From Paramarasmius palmivorus (Eukaryota > Basidiomycota > Agaricomycetes > Agaricales > Marasmiaceae), in assembly GCA_037176845.1 (NCBI GenBank), contig JAYKXP010000123.1:1-64000 (forward strand): a stretch of DNA of 64,000 bases, written 5' to 3'. The notes below the pieces were generated by a model. That model was given only the letters and a program-made list of their open reading frames with translations, was not told the origin of the DNA and ran no database searches. The translations under genes were made by a program, and so were the position numbers. This document shows positions 21,800 to 34,619 of this stretch, piece after piece. Within the stretch, counting starts at the first letter, position 1, and each line of letters begins with the position of its first letter.

Positions 21800-24700
21800 C
21801 GCAGCTTGGGATCCTCACCTTAGTGGCCTAGCTCAATACCTTCTTCAGCTCGATGAGGAAGGATATGCGATATTGGGCTAGTTTAGCCTTGATGTGCGGT
21901 GCCTCACTATACGATCATGTTGGGTCGAGTTAAGAAAAAAAAACATGAAATCGACAAACCACGGAACAGAGAAGGGTAACCGAAGCGAACACGGCGTGAA
22001 TCGCGCTCGGTAGGAGAGAAAAACGAGCCAAAAAAATAGCGGACATACAATACATAAAGAGAAGCGGTCGGGAAATATGGTTAAAATCACTGAATGAGAG
22101 TCTGGGCAAGCAAGACGACACTTACGATCACGTTCGAAATGATCCCGTAGACATGAGAACAATCACTTCAAACTTGAGTTTGTTTCAATATGAGAATGCA
22201 TAGAATAAGCTGAATACAGAACGTACCTTAGGGAGATACACGAATGAGGTACAGAGACGATCAGCATTCAGAACTAGCGTGACGGCGACGTCTCTGAATA
22301 GCACCATCAGAGTGGTCTTTACGAAAAACAGATCCTCAACTTCGTCCTATGTCCTTGAAAGCACAGCCTAGAACTGCCAATATATCTACGGCCAAGTGAC
22401 AGAACAAAGTCAAGCACTGCGACACAGTCTGTACATACGAGGATCTCAAAGATGCTATCTGTACCGATTAGTACTCGAGAAGCGTGTGGATAAATAACAC
22501 GCACCTTTGGGACGTTCACCAAGGCACAACGATACCAACTTTGGAAGCAGGTAGACATAACTGAGAGATCCTGGGGTATCGCCTGCCTAACTAAGTAACC
22601 ATCCATATGGGAATATCGACCTCGGAGCTCGAAGTATGGGCGATCCTCCGAAGGGTTGTCAAGGTTATTCAATCTAAGGATGTTATTCGTTGATATGAAC
22701 CTCGAAACGGACGAGTGGAGTTGAAAACGCACGTTGAACATGAAATATGAGTGGTAGCGGGTTTGAGCAAAGATAGCACACAAAGAATGGGATAACGACG
22801 TACCTAGTCTCGCAACAGAAACAACAGCGAGTTGAACAAGTGGAAGTGATATCAGAATAACATCCGAGAATAAAAGGAAAAGGGAACTAAATGCGGCGTA
22901 CACCTTGGGCGATCGTTAATCAGCAACAGATGCACAGGCAATGCCGGTCTCGTGAAGTAAAGCTATGAATCCAGATACGGGCGAATACTTTTAGTGTTCA
23001 GCTTGGCGCAGAGTTATCTTCATGGAGGGTATATCTAAAACTAATAGATATTGGTATTAGTACACATCGGTCAGGAAGGTATCTAGATACTACCTTGCTA
23101 ATACGCGGCCTATCGTAGAAAGGAGTAGTAGAGGTCTTTAAGCCTTGGCAGAATAGTAATGTGAGCTCCGGGAAGGAAGAAAGTAAGGAAGGATTGGAAT
23201 CAAACGGCAGGGAAAGGGGCCAGCCTTTCCCGTGAACACTTCGTCAATTTCAGTCAAAGTGAAATCCAACTATCCATAACGCCACTCCAACGTAAATACA
23301 TCAGAAACTTGAGATAGGTGCAGAATGATTACGCTGAATGACGCATGTGCAAGGAAACAACGAAATGCCAAAGCTACAGTACGCCCCGAACGTTAGGATG
23401 TGTATCGTCAAATCCATGTAAACCACAAGCCCGGCATGGAACAAGCCACTGGTTATCATCTATGTAGGAAGAAAGAGGTTAGCGAGTTCAATAGGCAAGT
23501 AGTACAACATACCTTGGCCACGGTTTTCTATGCCCAAATGTAAGAAAGAGGCCACCGCAAAGTCCGAGATCCTAGAAACGGAGATTGTACCTGTTATAAT
23601 CAGGTGACAAGATGAATAGTAACATACCCTCGGGACAGTCACTGAGGCTTAGGGGTATGAGATAACTGACTGTATGCCAACGAATGTAGTACAACGGAGA
23701 TCTTTCGTTCAGAAAGAACCGCCAACTAGGAGCTTGCGGAGTGTCGCAGGTAGTTTTTAAAGCTGGGGAAGTAGCATAGATATTCGTTAGTATGAACCTG
23801 TAACCGAATCGATTGAATGAAAACATAACGTACCAGACATACGACGATTGGCGCCTTTGACTATGGGTATCATTTCAGGAACTGTGGCGTCGCGTTGTGG
23901 GTAAGATATGCCGAGAAAACTTTGCTAGACGCACCTGGTTTTGTATGGTTCAAGTGCTGAAAGGTTGTCCTTCCGTGTCTTGAGATCACGTTCATCCTGC
24001 GTCAAACTATGTAGAGCACTAGCAACGATAAGATAAGTATAGTAGATCAATGAACGAAAGGGGCACCACTTGCCTCCAACCTTCATCGTATGGTGGCCAT
24101 TGACACACGGCGTTGAAGGAGTAACCATCATTGTGATACCAATAATCCTTGACTGAAGGAGATTATATCAGAGTAGGTGAACACCCAAGCAATATGGAAA
24201 CATACAGTAGTGCATCGGCTATGGAGAGCCCATATATGCTGCGTGCTGGGGGGTGATGTGGCAACATGGTTTCAGCGTGGGCGCGAGCACAAGCACGATG
24301 TGCTAGTCGCGCGGACTGATCGTTTGCGAACGCCTAAACGTGACATGGGTCGCCGAGTACGAGGAATGTGATTGAGAGCGTTCCGGTGAACATGGCAGCT
24401 TTCAGGTTGTTGGCATGGTTGTCGTCGTGGAAGGAGTAACGAGGTTAATCCTACAATACTGTATTTGTATCAGGTATCTCGATGAAGCAGGTACTATCCA
24501 GAAGCTCACCTTGACACTGCTAATTAGTCAATGCCTGGACTTTCCTTGTCGTTCGAGTCGTTTGAAGCCTACACATAGAAGAAGATCAGCGCTGGAACGA
24601 AGGCAAATGAAAGGTAAGGGAGATGAGCTGGAGGTTGAAGAGAGTAGACTGAACGTCGTCGTTGGTGGAAGAAAGTATGATGGAAACCAGAAAGGACGAA

Positions 24701-25530
24701 TAAACGTGCGAGAGGAACGGTAGAGGGGGCAGAACGCCAAAGGGCTAGGTCCTGATCGAATGTCACATACCTAGCTGACTCCTTCAATGAAAGGTTGCTG
24801 AATTGTCAAATAGATCGTACTTGCACGCGGTTTGATGGTATCGACGAGGAGGAATATAAGGGCGCTGCGCTGGGGACTACAGGTCGCATTGGGTGAGCGC
24901 ATGATTGAGTAATACAGGAGTAGAATGGGTGGAGGCAAGGGGAGGAGCAGCGAAGGAACACTTACAGAAAACAACAACCCATCAGGCATTGATATCAAGC
25001 CTCGTCTCCTGCAAAGTGCGATCTTTCCGCTGCATTGTTCATAGTTGAGAGACTTTGGTCGTGGATAAGTCTACGTGGAAAATGAGCACAGAGGAAGAAG
25101 AGGCAGACCAGGTTTACATACGTCTTTATCCAGGGCGAGCGTATAACCAGTCGCGGCGTTGAGGAGGAACGCGTTGGAGTCGGTTTTCGAGGGCTGAGCT
25201 CGTCCTTATAGGGGGCTCGTGGCTATGAGAGGATGGGAGGAGGACCTTGATGAGAAGACGCAAGCGGGAGAGCATATTCAGGAGGAGTCGGAGGATAAAC
25301 TCGTGAAGAGGAGCAAAATGGTCGAATTTGGGAACCTGGTAGTTTGGTAGTTGCCCAACAGACTCTCAGATCTCTTGGTGAGTGTTGTCGGTGCGGTATT
25401 CGCGTGTAGTCGCTGCCCATGTCGTCGGTGAGCGTCTTCTGTGGTCCTTGTCATCGTTGGTGAGCAAAGGAAGGTGATAAAAAGCGGAAGAAAAAAAAAG
25501 CTCCGCTTACATCAACGGTCTGGACTTCCA
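21800..25530 (-). pseudogene. R-family gene(s), copy R2
   Basis: The longest R-like block, possibly two overlapping relics. On minus, CFQSWYRCALVNVPK near 22.55 kb matches an R exon shape also seen at 39.4 kb. 23.23-23.64 kb aligns with 39.02-39.45 kb in R4. The 5' exon near 25.4 kb contains NYQVPKFDHFAPLHEF in one frame, against YQVPKHDPFAPLP in R4. Many ACGTACC and CTTACC donor complements mark short introns. Stops are frequent. Confidence 0.45.
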
Positions 25531-27620
25531 GGCACAATACGTCATGGGGCCAAGACACACGTTTCTTCGCTCAAGCGATGGCTCTTCGATTCCCTAATTC
25601 ATACAGGCTACTAACACCATCTTTGTCCAATAACTAGAGCTCCATTATCCTGAACGCTACATCCGCCCATGGTATCAGAGCCAATCGATTGGCCATCCGC
25701 GAAGCTCCACCTGGCGATACACGTACTCTGTCCTTCCTGCGGTATCCATATCGCCCGCTCCTCACACCGATATCAGCTAGTCCGCTAACCAGAAAGCATC
25801 CAATATCCAGGTCTTTGCACACAGCATTTGGAGACATATAGACCTTGAATTTACCGCGGAATTGAGTACCAAGATTTCGAGAAACACGGCAGAATCATAC
25901 CTTCGATGCTGGTCGATTCTTCACGTCGGACCGTCACGATGACCTCGGATGAACGAATGACAAAGATGGGGTGAATCATGGCGGTTATATGGTCTGCACA
26001 GATACCTGAAACCTTTCTTTTAGTCTTGCTCCTTGAGTCTCGCCCGGAAGCTCCTGTGTATTAGCAAGATATCGTTAGTTATCATCATGCGAAAGCCCAA
26101 ACGAGAAGCGTACATATGTCCTGTGATACCTAAGCCCTCTCTTTGCGCGCATGTTCAATACCGACTCTATCCGTCCCAGCCTTCCTCCTGATGCCTTTCT
26201 CAACGAGTTAGGATCCAAGCTATAGATTTGCAAGTTCTGTTGAGTACTTGTAGATTTGAGAGTGACTGTAATTTGTTCTGATCGCTGACAAGCCCAGGTA
26301 TACAAACTGCCTGAAAACTGTCCCCATAGTCAGCACGCATTGGATACCATGAGAGCATGGCAGCGCACCAAGGCTTTCCCTCGGTATCCATCAACGTGCA
26401 GCCCTTTCCAGAATCCCTATCCAGCATCTTTTTGCGACCAGGGAAGATCCTCTACTGGAAGTGACCTGAGCCCAACCACTATCGGGTGCCATGAGAGGAA
26501 AAACATACCTTGGGATATTGCGATTCATTTGGATTTTCATGCGGTAGGTGAGAAGAAAAAGGAAGAAGGATGCTTGTCGTCGTGGTTCGAGATCAGGAAG
26601 CCGTCGACATCGTTTCCCACGACAATAACGCTTCTTTTCGCACCACCACGACCAACTCGGCTCCATTCTCGGCTCTCTGAGACTTCTTCTCAATAGATGC
26701 TCCTCTGGAAGGTCTTTTCAAGCGGTCACAATAGCGGATGGGCACTGGGATAATACTTCAAATCAATATACCTTCCTATTAGATCCCAAGAACGCACCAC
26801 TCCGCTCCATTCCACTCTACAGCTACCTTCGGATAATTATCCAGCCGCTCACCAGGACTTGATCTCGAATGTTGAGCCTGGAATCTTTGTTCTGTAGACC
26901 GGTCTTTCATTTTAAGGGTGTTATTCTGGTTATCGGACACACAAGGTACTACCGAGATCCCGCCATATCAAGCTTTTTTCTGAGTGATATCTTGGTTTAT
27001 GCATCTCCGGGCCTTCCTTGGGACATCCGATCCCTGAACAGCTTCTCTTGCTCTAAACCTCTTCGTGTTATTCATTCAAAGGCACGCCTCTCCCATTCTG
27101 CGAGTGGAGCATAAACCTTCACCACCCCGACTCGAACGTTCGGTACTGCTGACCTTCTAGCCTGGGGGTCTTTTTCGTTTCTAGGAAAGGCGTATCAAGC
27201 ATTTCAGGTCGGAAAGGCAGGGGAATCTTGATGATTCGATTCATTGTGATTCAAGAACGTACTTGAATCTTGTACATCATGATAATGCTATCGAGCGATT
27301 TTCCGAGTCATTGAGTAAAAACGTCCTGTTTCTCAATGGTTACCTATTCAAAATCGTCTATCTTCCGCAAATCTCGACTTTCCTATGCATCTACGCTTTT
27401 CACGTCATGATGAATGTTCCTTCTCCGAGAAACGGATAGCTTTGATACCTCGAGACGGTACACAACCTGTTGTCCATTCAGTGTTCGTAGCCATCCCTTC
27501 TGGGTAGCTCTTATCCGGCGTTTTACGGCGTAAAGGCGGCGGAACAATTGGTTTTTCAATCTGCCAGGAGAATCCGGTCTCGTAGCCGCCGATCATCTCA
27601 TGAGATGTTTTGTTTTGTTG
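25430..27620. repeat. Segmental duplication, copy A (with 41.15-43.56 kb)
   Basis: This block and 41150-43560 are highly similar along nearly their whole length, much more than other R/T copies. They share a purine hairpin, a common CTCCATTATCC-type start and the frame with RYYRDPAISSFFLSDILVYA. The duplication is recent compared with the rest of the array. Confidence 0.7.
25485..25520. promoter_or_regulatory. R2/T2 intergenic region, decayed palindrome
   Basis: GCGGAAGAAAAAAAAAGCTCCGC forms a purine-loop hairpin, followed by TTACATCA (25507-25514), a decayed form of the TGACGTCA seen in R3/T3 and R6/T6. Confidence 0.35.
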
Positions 27621-27650
27621 CAGTCAAGAGCTACATCAAGACCATTTATA
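25540..27650 (+). pseudogene. T-family gene, copy T2
   Basis: The landmark GTTTCCCACGAC is at 26612, 1105 bp from the decayed palindrome. A conserved exon piece, FNTDSIRPSLP near 26.15 kb, recurs in T4. A frame at 26869-27114 (SLESLFCRPVFHFKG then YYRDPAISSFFLSDILV) is kept open in both T2 and T4. A complete gene cannot be assembled. Confidence 0.4.
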
Positions 27651-27659
27651 CGAGTAACC

Positions 27660-27890
27660 ACTCATCGGAGAAGGGTACGAGCAGACGCCTAGGCTCTGGC
27701 CTAAGCAACTAAATTAGCGTCTCAGTAAAGGGTAAGCAATAAGGCAACAGGAAGCGTCGAGACAGTTGCTTGAACAAGCTAGGGCTGAGCGAAAAGCAAA
27801 GGACTAGCCTTTGGCTAGTACACCCCGAGTCACTCAGCTATTACCCGGTGAACATCTCCGCATGAAAGGAACAGAGATATAAATGCTTCC
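27660..27890. other. No gene seen
   Basis: A spacer between T2 and R3, with no conserved splice pattern. Confidence 0.3.
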
Positions 27891-27899
27891 TAAGGATTT

Positions 27900-29480
27900 C
27901 ACCAGCTAGATTTATCATCGTTAGCGCTATTTCATCGTTCGTTCCTCATTTCTGAGTTAGATACAAGGGAAAGTACGGCAGATAATCGAACGATAGACAT
28001 AAAGGGACGTTCATGGACACCTCCTAAGCACCGTGAGTTTGAGACGTACCTGGCTCTTGAAATGCAGGCCGGGTTGAGGCCGGGTGTATCGACGAGCCCA
28101 ATTAATCCGGATTTTCTGACAATTGCACGCCATTACCTGAGTATAAAACACTTGAACGAAGAGATCGTACTTCATACCTAAGGTTTTTCGTAGTCGTATC
28201 TCTGACCATAAGAGATATGGCGGCGTATCCGCAAAGTGTTCCTTGTGTAGGGTATCCATGAGGTTGCGCTTTGTAGCACTCGTGGGATGACCGTCGACCG
28301 ACATTTTTGGAGCTTCCATGGAAGCTTGAAGGTATCAGATCGCTTGAAGGATGCGTTAGTACCTGGAGTACATGTGCGAAATGAAGTCATACCTGGTGCA
28401 TGATACCATTCGGCGATCACGACGACGTAACCTGAGGATATAGGTCAGATGCCAACAAGATCCATGAAAGAGAACGACATACCTGATGCGTATGACGACC
28501 GAAAAGTTAGGTACAGCACGTTGAGTAAGAACATTACACGAGGAATGTGGTGGCGACATACTTAGGAAGCTCATGACAGAACCATATACCAACAGGGTTT
28601 TCTCTCCTTTTTACTTGGAATGCTGAGGATCTAGTCATCGAGTTACCTGAGCAAGTTTCTGCATAGAAATGACAAAAAGCTAAGCACCACATTCCGAAGA
28701 ACGAGAAAGCACATACCTTCAACTTGAGCGTCAGACCTAGCCAGTAAAGGAAGGATAGCGGAGTAGTCGGTGCATCGACACTAGCTGAATGCCTCGTCAA
28801 CAGGCTAACGAGGCGGATATGATGACCAGAAAAAGAAAAAACCATAGATGGGTGAAAGGTAAAGGGGTGGAACGGAAGGGGAAAAAGAGGAACGTACCGA
28901 ACAGGCCTCAAAAATCCGTACCAGAACCTTTCCTATACTCTCGTGTGCGATCGTGTTCAACCAAGCTTGTCCCAATGCCCATTTATCTTGACGGGTTCAT
29001 GGTCGATAGTTTACCTGCGAAAGTTGTGAGCACAAAGGAAAGAAGAGAAAAGGCATCGAAAGATACGAACGGTACGTGAAGGAATAATCGCTGCGACAGG
29101 AAGAAGAGCTGGCTGGCGGCTGTGTTATTGTAGGGCGGATATCCCTTTCGCAAGGACTCGGTTTTTGCCAGGGGTAGAGAGGAAAGGAGGAGGAGGTACC
29201 GCATGGCAGAAGGGATTAGGGGTGGTTTGGAAGTTTGGAGGATGTAGACCGCATTGTAGGCTTCTGGAATGAGAGGAGCGTAATTCTCGTGTTGTCGTTG
29301 AAGTCAATCCAGTGGGAGGCGCTGAGAGAAATTGACGTAGATCGTTGGTGTTGGTACTTGATACTAGTCTCAGTGTAGTCGTGTGGTCGTCGGATAACCC
29401 AGAGAGAGCGAATGAAGGAGAAAGAAAGCGGAGGAACGAAAAAAAATTCTGAAAAAAAAAAAAGTTCCGGTGACGTCACC
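27900..29480 (-). pseudogene. R-family gene, copy R3
   Basis: An intron at 28343-28392 is exactly 50 nt with a perfect TACTAAC (complement at 28355-28361), at the same place as in R1. Exon pieces: RSDTFKLPWKL, then after a frame shift MEAPKMSVDGHPTSATKRN; YWLGLTLKLK before a donor near 28.72 kb; a 5' exon with YAPLIPEAYNAVYIL near 29.27 kb. The frame shift inside the LPWKL exon and further stops make it non-functional. Confidence 0.5.
29440..29480. promoter_or_regulatory. R3/T3 shared intergenic region with TGACGTCA
   Basis: A purine/A-rich run is followed by a perfect TGACGTCA palindrome at 29471-29478. R3 starts to the left and T3 to the right. CRE-type palindromes bind bZIP factors in fungi; that this one does is inference. 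Confidence 0.5.
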
Positions 29481-29489
29481 GTTCCTGAC

Positions 29490-31080
29490 TCAGTTACCTA
29501 TCGGCAATAAGTCTTAAGACACTTTTCTATCCCGCTGGCACAAAAGCTGATAATAAAACTACACCGTCTTCCAACCACCCCAACACCGTTACAACACTGT
29601 CCATGCTTTGATATCGGAGCCAATCAGCTATCGACTCGACGACAGTCCATCTTTCTGATTCTTGATTAGGCTCGATCCAACGGTACGCGTACCGTACGCC
29701 TTGTGACCACTATTTCCTAACCTCCCATTCGGCCTACTGCACACATATGCCCTATCCCTCGTACTCCGCAGATTTCTGAACACCTTCAAGATGTTGTCAG
29801 CATTAAGATGCAAAAAAACGCGAAAGAGATACTACTTGGATACTTTGTCCCTTCGTGTATTTACTTCTTACTCCTTTCTATCCGAACGGTTTCCCAGAGA
29901 AGGTCCAGTGTTCAAGATTCACGCTGCACTTGAAACCGCCGATGTTTTGCTGCTGACTTGCAGCTTGCCGCTGGAATATTGGCCAGACTTGCTTGCGAGA
30001 TACAGCGTTAGCGTCATTTGACGGAATAGAGGACATACATGGGGTTTCGAAGGAGTTCCCAGTTCCCATTTCTTCTTGTTCAGCCTAACACTATTGAACC
30101 CTATTGTTCAGGCCTTCCGCATGCTCCTCTCGACGAGAACCACTCCAATATGAGACTTCTAAGATCCTGATGCATGGTACACAGGCGGACATGAAGGATT
30201 CCGAGAACTAACATGTAGAGCACCTGAAAGTCGACCTGGTTAGCACTACGATAACGAAAACGAAAAAAAGATATGCAGCGACGCACCGAGAAATGAGCTC
30301 AATCCTCTTGTTTTGAGCCTCGTGTTAGTCTAGCCTTCCTCCCTTCTAGCCCATTCAAGCCTCAGTCAAGCCTAGAAAAGGTCCTCCTCGACTGGAAGCC
30401 CCAGGATAGACAACGTCGCCAAAAACGCTAGAGAACGAAGTGTTCAGCAAAGCACGAAGCAGAAAGTTATGAGAGCAGCAACTCACTATGAAAAACTTAG
30501 ATCCATTTGAGCCGCCATGATTTGGATGAGAAGGAGACAAAGATGTCGACGTCGAAGGATGCTCGTGGTCGCGGTTCAAAATGGTGTCAGCATCGTTTCC
30601 CACGACGTCAACGCTTCTTTTATCACCACCACAACGTCGGCTCCGGGACTATTTCGGCTATTTCATTTACCTCAGCTGGCATATCTTCTCTTCGACCATT
30701 ATCTTCCGAGGTCGAGCTTGGTTCATCCGAATCGATAGGCTCAGTCACGATTCGTATGGGGTTTTAGTTTCAAGCTGCCCATGAAAGCTATGGAATTCTA
30801 GCCAACTTAGCTCCTGATTCACAATCGCATGCCAGTCAAGGATTGATTCTCAGCCGCATGTCGGGTGTCTAGATCTCCAAACTCGCTTATAGGGCTATCA
30901 GATGTACATGCCCTATATTTCGAATCATCTCTCATGTTGTCAAATTCGCCCTGTCTTCATGCTCTTGAGCGACTTTCGCTCTCTATATCAAACGATTTAT
31001 CTGTGCTTTCACTCTTGCGATAACTGGAAAACTACAAACATCGAGATCTCCTCTATGGACACAAGAGCTAATAAGCGCGG
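29490..31080 (+). pseudogene. T-family gene, copy T3
   Basis: The landmark GTTTCCCACGACGTC starts at 30595, 1124 bp from the palindrome, followed by the CTTTTATCACCACCAC context found in every T copy. No long open frame remains. Confidence 0.4.
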
Positions 31081-31089
31081 CTGACGACA

Positions 31090-33780
31090 ATAAGCTGAAG
31101 GTTTATTGATGTAAAACTCAAAAGAATACCCACTCCTTGGAATTCCCTGCTATCCTCTAACTCTTCTTGTCGTATTGGGCACAACGGACAGCATCCATAG
31201 CTGGTAATCGTAGGAGCGTTCAGCGTTCATCCCTGGAAAAACTTCATAATACTCAATTATAGCGGCCTGCGTTATCTCCTGCTCGATCCCAATATCAGGA
31301 CCGGCTTAGAATGGGCGAAATAGGGGGGTGGTAAAAGGAATTGAAGAATAGTTCAGCCTAATCTGGCTCGACATACGTGAAGATGACATGCGCGCGTACA
31401 AATGTGTACTCAAATGAATGACCCATCTCACCTTTGTATCTTTGCGCAGCCCTTACCTTTCCAGCGTTACGAGAATTTGCAACAGCACCAACTTCGGTGA
31501 TTGTGCCATCGGCTTTTGGTTCAAACACACAAGGCTGCTTGATAGACCGATATACTACTGCCTCACACATCGGTGTCACGCTCCGACGTATCTTTCAGCA
31601 TTCCCTTCAATGTTAGTACAAGGTCTAAGGGATTCAAAGTGGCCAGATCTATAACTGTTTTAACTGTGCGATAGGAATTGACATTTGAATGTAACCTTTT
31701 GTTGTAGCAGTCAAATCTTTAACCGTGGCACCCAGCTCAAGGCGTGCAACATCGTTCTCAATGGTGCTCTGCATGCAAATAACAGATAGATAAACGCGAT
31801 CACCATGGCAAACGATAGGGAAAGACATTACGTACCTGTGTTCATATTTCGCGGGAAGTCGAATGAACTTAGTACGTCAATACATGCAAGATTATGTATC
31901 GCCGACCACCATGAGCTCGTTAATGAAAGGATCAAGTAGCGAAGGGATAGTATAGACTTGTACGTAGGCACTTGGGCCATAACAATAACGCGAGCTTGAG
32001 CATACAAATAATTACTAAGTACGCTCTTATCCCGGTCTTGTCGACATGTAAATCGTGAACTCCGCTTCCAGGTGTCCGCGTAGTTCAAACATCAATGAGT
32101 ATTGTTGGACCAGATCACAATAAAACCACTGTGAATCTCATTTCTGGTTTAATGCAAACGCTTCAAAGTTCAAATCGTACGGTATTCAAGTCGGTGAGCT
32201 TGTTGGAGCCATCGTCGAAGCTGAAAGGCTCAGGACAGTTGAATGGGAGATGTCAACTGTATGCACTGTGAAAAGGCACTAGACATGTATTCGTCGGTGC
32301 GTTGTTCGATCTGAGAATACACACCAGATATCCGCATTGGAAGAACTAGGTACGACCACCAGAAAGGATCATACATATGCATATTCCCGCCATGTACGGA
32401 TCCTCTAGGATCTGAACCTACCAAAGATCGATGAGCCAGCGGTGATTTGTACATCCAGATGTTATTCTTCAGGATGGAGTTAAAGCGGGGTGTGATATGA
32501 GTGTGGCCGCTGAACAAGGAAATGAGCGGATATTGACGTACCTGGGATATAAGAGTCCATTGTGCACTCGAAGGCCTACGGATATCCATCGAGCAATACC
32601 TGTCCACTTTGGCGTTGAGGATGTTGAATGTAGCTGTCTTATTGTAGATTCTGTAGAGCAAGAAAGTTGAGGATTGGCTGAGGAATCAAAAGCTTACAAT
32701 ATCATCGTTCGAACTACCTCACGTACTACCCGCTCGCACAAACGCAGATGTATTTTGCTGGGCTGAGATATCGAGCGAAGGTCTTGGATTCGATGAAAGT
32801 GATTTGGAAACTCGTGACATTGGCCTTTTCGGACCGAATCAGTTTTCCGACTTCTCTCGCAATGATGTTTCCTTTCTTCATCGTCGATCGACCATCCCTC
32901 AGGCAGTCTCTTCGAGGTATAGAAAGCGAATATAGCAGGATGCGGTACAAAATTGGTTGCTTACTGCCTGCCATGTACCCCACAAAGTAATCGGATTCCG
33001 AATTCGTCTTTCTTCACTTAGCCATGGTAGGTGTCTTCCCCATATGATTGTACTCTCGAGATTCAATGCTTGCTCCTTAAACAGGGACATCGAGATGAAC
33101 CAAGACTTTCTCCCCAGTTTCTCGCTGCAAATTCTCAACTGACATTGCTGACCTGGCAACAATGCAGGGTTCTATTCCGGTACACGTAACACCAATACGA
33201 CATGGCTATTCTGAGTACTGGACTACCAAAGGAGCGTCAGCGAAAGGTCTTATGAGCTTGGGTGTATCGTAGGAAAGGTGCGCTCTCGGTCGATCTTTTT
33301 GGTACATAGCTGAGCTCAATACCAGCGTACTATCTACCCATGATCGAACGACAACATTTGAAAGTCGATGGCTATCATATTCACCACTTAGATAGTAGCC
33401 TCCTAGCCAGTGAAGTTAGCCAATCCTACAGCACCATGCCAATGTCAATCCCCACCAAGCTAGGGCATTTGAACGCATCAAAATTCCTTGATATATCCCA
33501 CTACCAGGCTTAGACCAAATATTCTGGAACCAAATTACAATGTACGACCACTCGCTCCCGAAGCAGCCTGTGTCGCTCCTCCTGGACCCACGGAGACGCT
33601 CAAGGGCTTAGACCTTCGGCAGGGAGTTACCTCTTCTATCGAATCAAGATCATCACATTGCTAGCTTTTTGTTTAGGGCTTGCGCTGCACCCAGTCTTGT
33701 ATCCCAGTTTGACGCCTTATGCAAGGTACGGATAGCGCTGCTATCCTTTTCATTTCCATCGCAGATCATCGCAATAAGCC
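31090..33780. other. Mixed relics, no intact gene
   Basis: Minus-strand donor complements (CGTACCTG near 31835 and 32540) suggest further decayed exons. A plus frame at 32748-32990 contains IWKLVTLAFSDRISFPTSLA and ends at a GGTATAG-like junction. It may be another T-type or separate membrane-gene exon. Nothing here can be joined. Confidence 0.3.
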
Positions 33781-33829
33781 GTATAAGTAGGCTTCAGGTG
33801 TACAGGAGACGTTTTCCACCCCATTCATT

Positions 33830-34497
33830 TCCGTAACTATAGGATATCGATATCTTTCGCTGTTTATCCGGGCTCAGAACACTGGCTCCAGATATCGCCA
33901 TTCCCAAGTTAGTCGAATTGACCAAACGATACGTGTACTCCCCCGCTGGACTTGATGGAGCTGAGTGCTCTTCGTTTAATGAGACTACACCCAGAGCAGT
34001 GTTCTCCTTGGGGCTCGAACAATTCAGGATCCGAGATGCGCTTGGTATACCTGTTATGTACAGCAGGTACGTATCCTTCATGAAATCTCTATTGATCTAA
34101 TCTACACTAGGCACTGAGTAGGATATTGAACTGAGAAATCCCAATACCGGTACGTTCCTATTTGTGCTCATATACTCTTGGTACTCTCGGGTTTTCGGAA
34201 CTGCAGGTTATATGCTTCCTTACGAGTCTGTAGTGACATGGCCCCATGCCTCCTAACTCGTCTTCGAACTTGAGAGGCTCGCCTGGGGAGTGTAGCACTA
34301 TCGTCTCGTTGAACTCAGTATGCTCATATCGGATATCAGTTCTTATCGGTGCGAGCTCAACACTCGCTCCGGGTGTTGTTATTTCGTATATCTTAGGTAT
34401 GCTCGCTGTAATACCCAACATACTCAAACCGATTATCACGGAAAGTCATCATTTCGATATCGGAGTGGTAGCTAGTCGCCAAAAAGTACCAGCGTGA
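33830..34497 (+). pseudogene. Unknown two- or three-exon fragment with a membrane segment
   Basis: A clean stretch (DIAIPKLVELTKRYVYSPAG through FSLGLEQFRIRDALGIPVMY) ends at a GTACGT donor near 34067. A short exon and an intron follow. A second frame at 34246-34497 contains CSYRISVLIGASSTLAPG and a hydrophobic helix around ISYILGMLAVIPNIL, ending at a stop. I do not recognise the family. Joining needs uncertain splice sites. Confidence 0.35.
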
Positions 34498-34619
34498 TGA
34501 TCAAGTTTCTCAAAGAACCTCACATTTTACTAAATATGCTGAGCCTAGAGTTGTTCTGGAACGTCGAGACACTTCAATTTACGCATGTCATTCAATACTA
34601 ATAGCGCAAACCTCAAACA

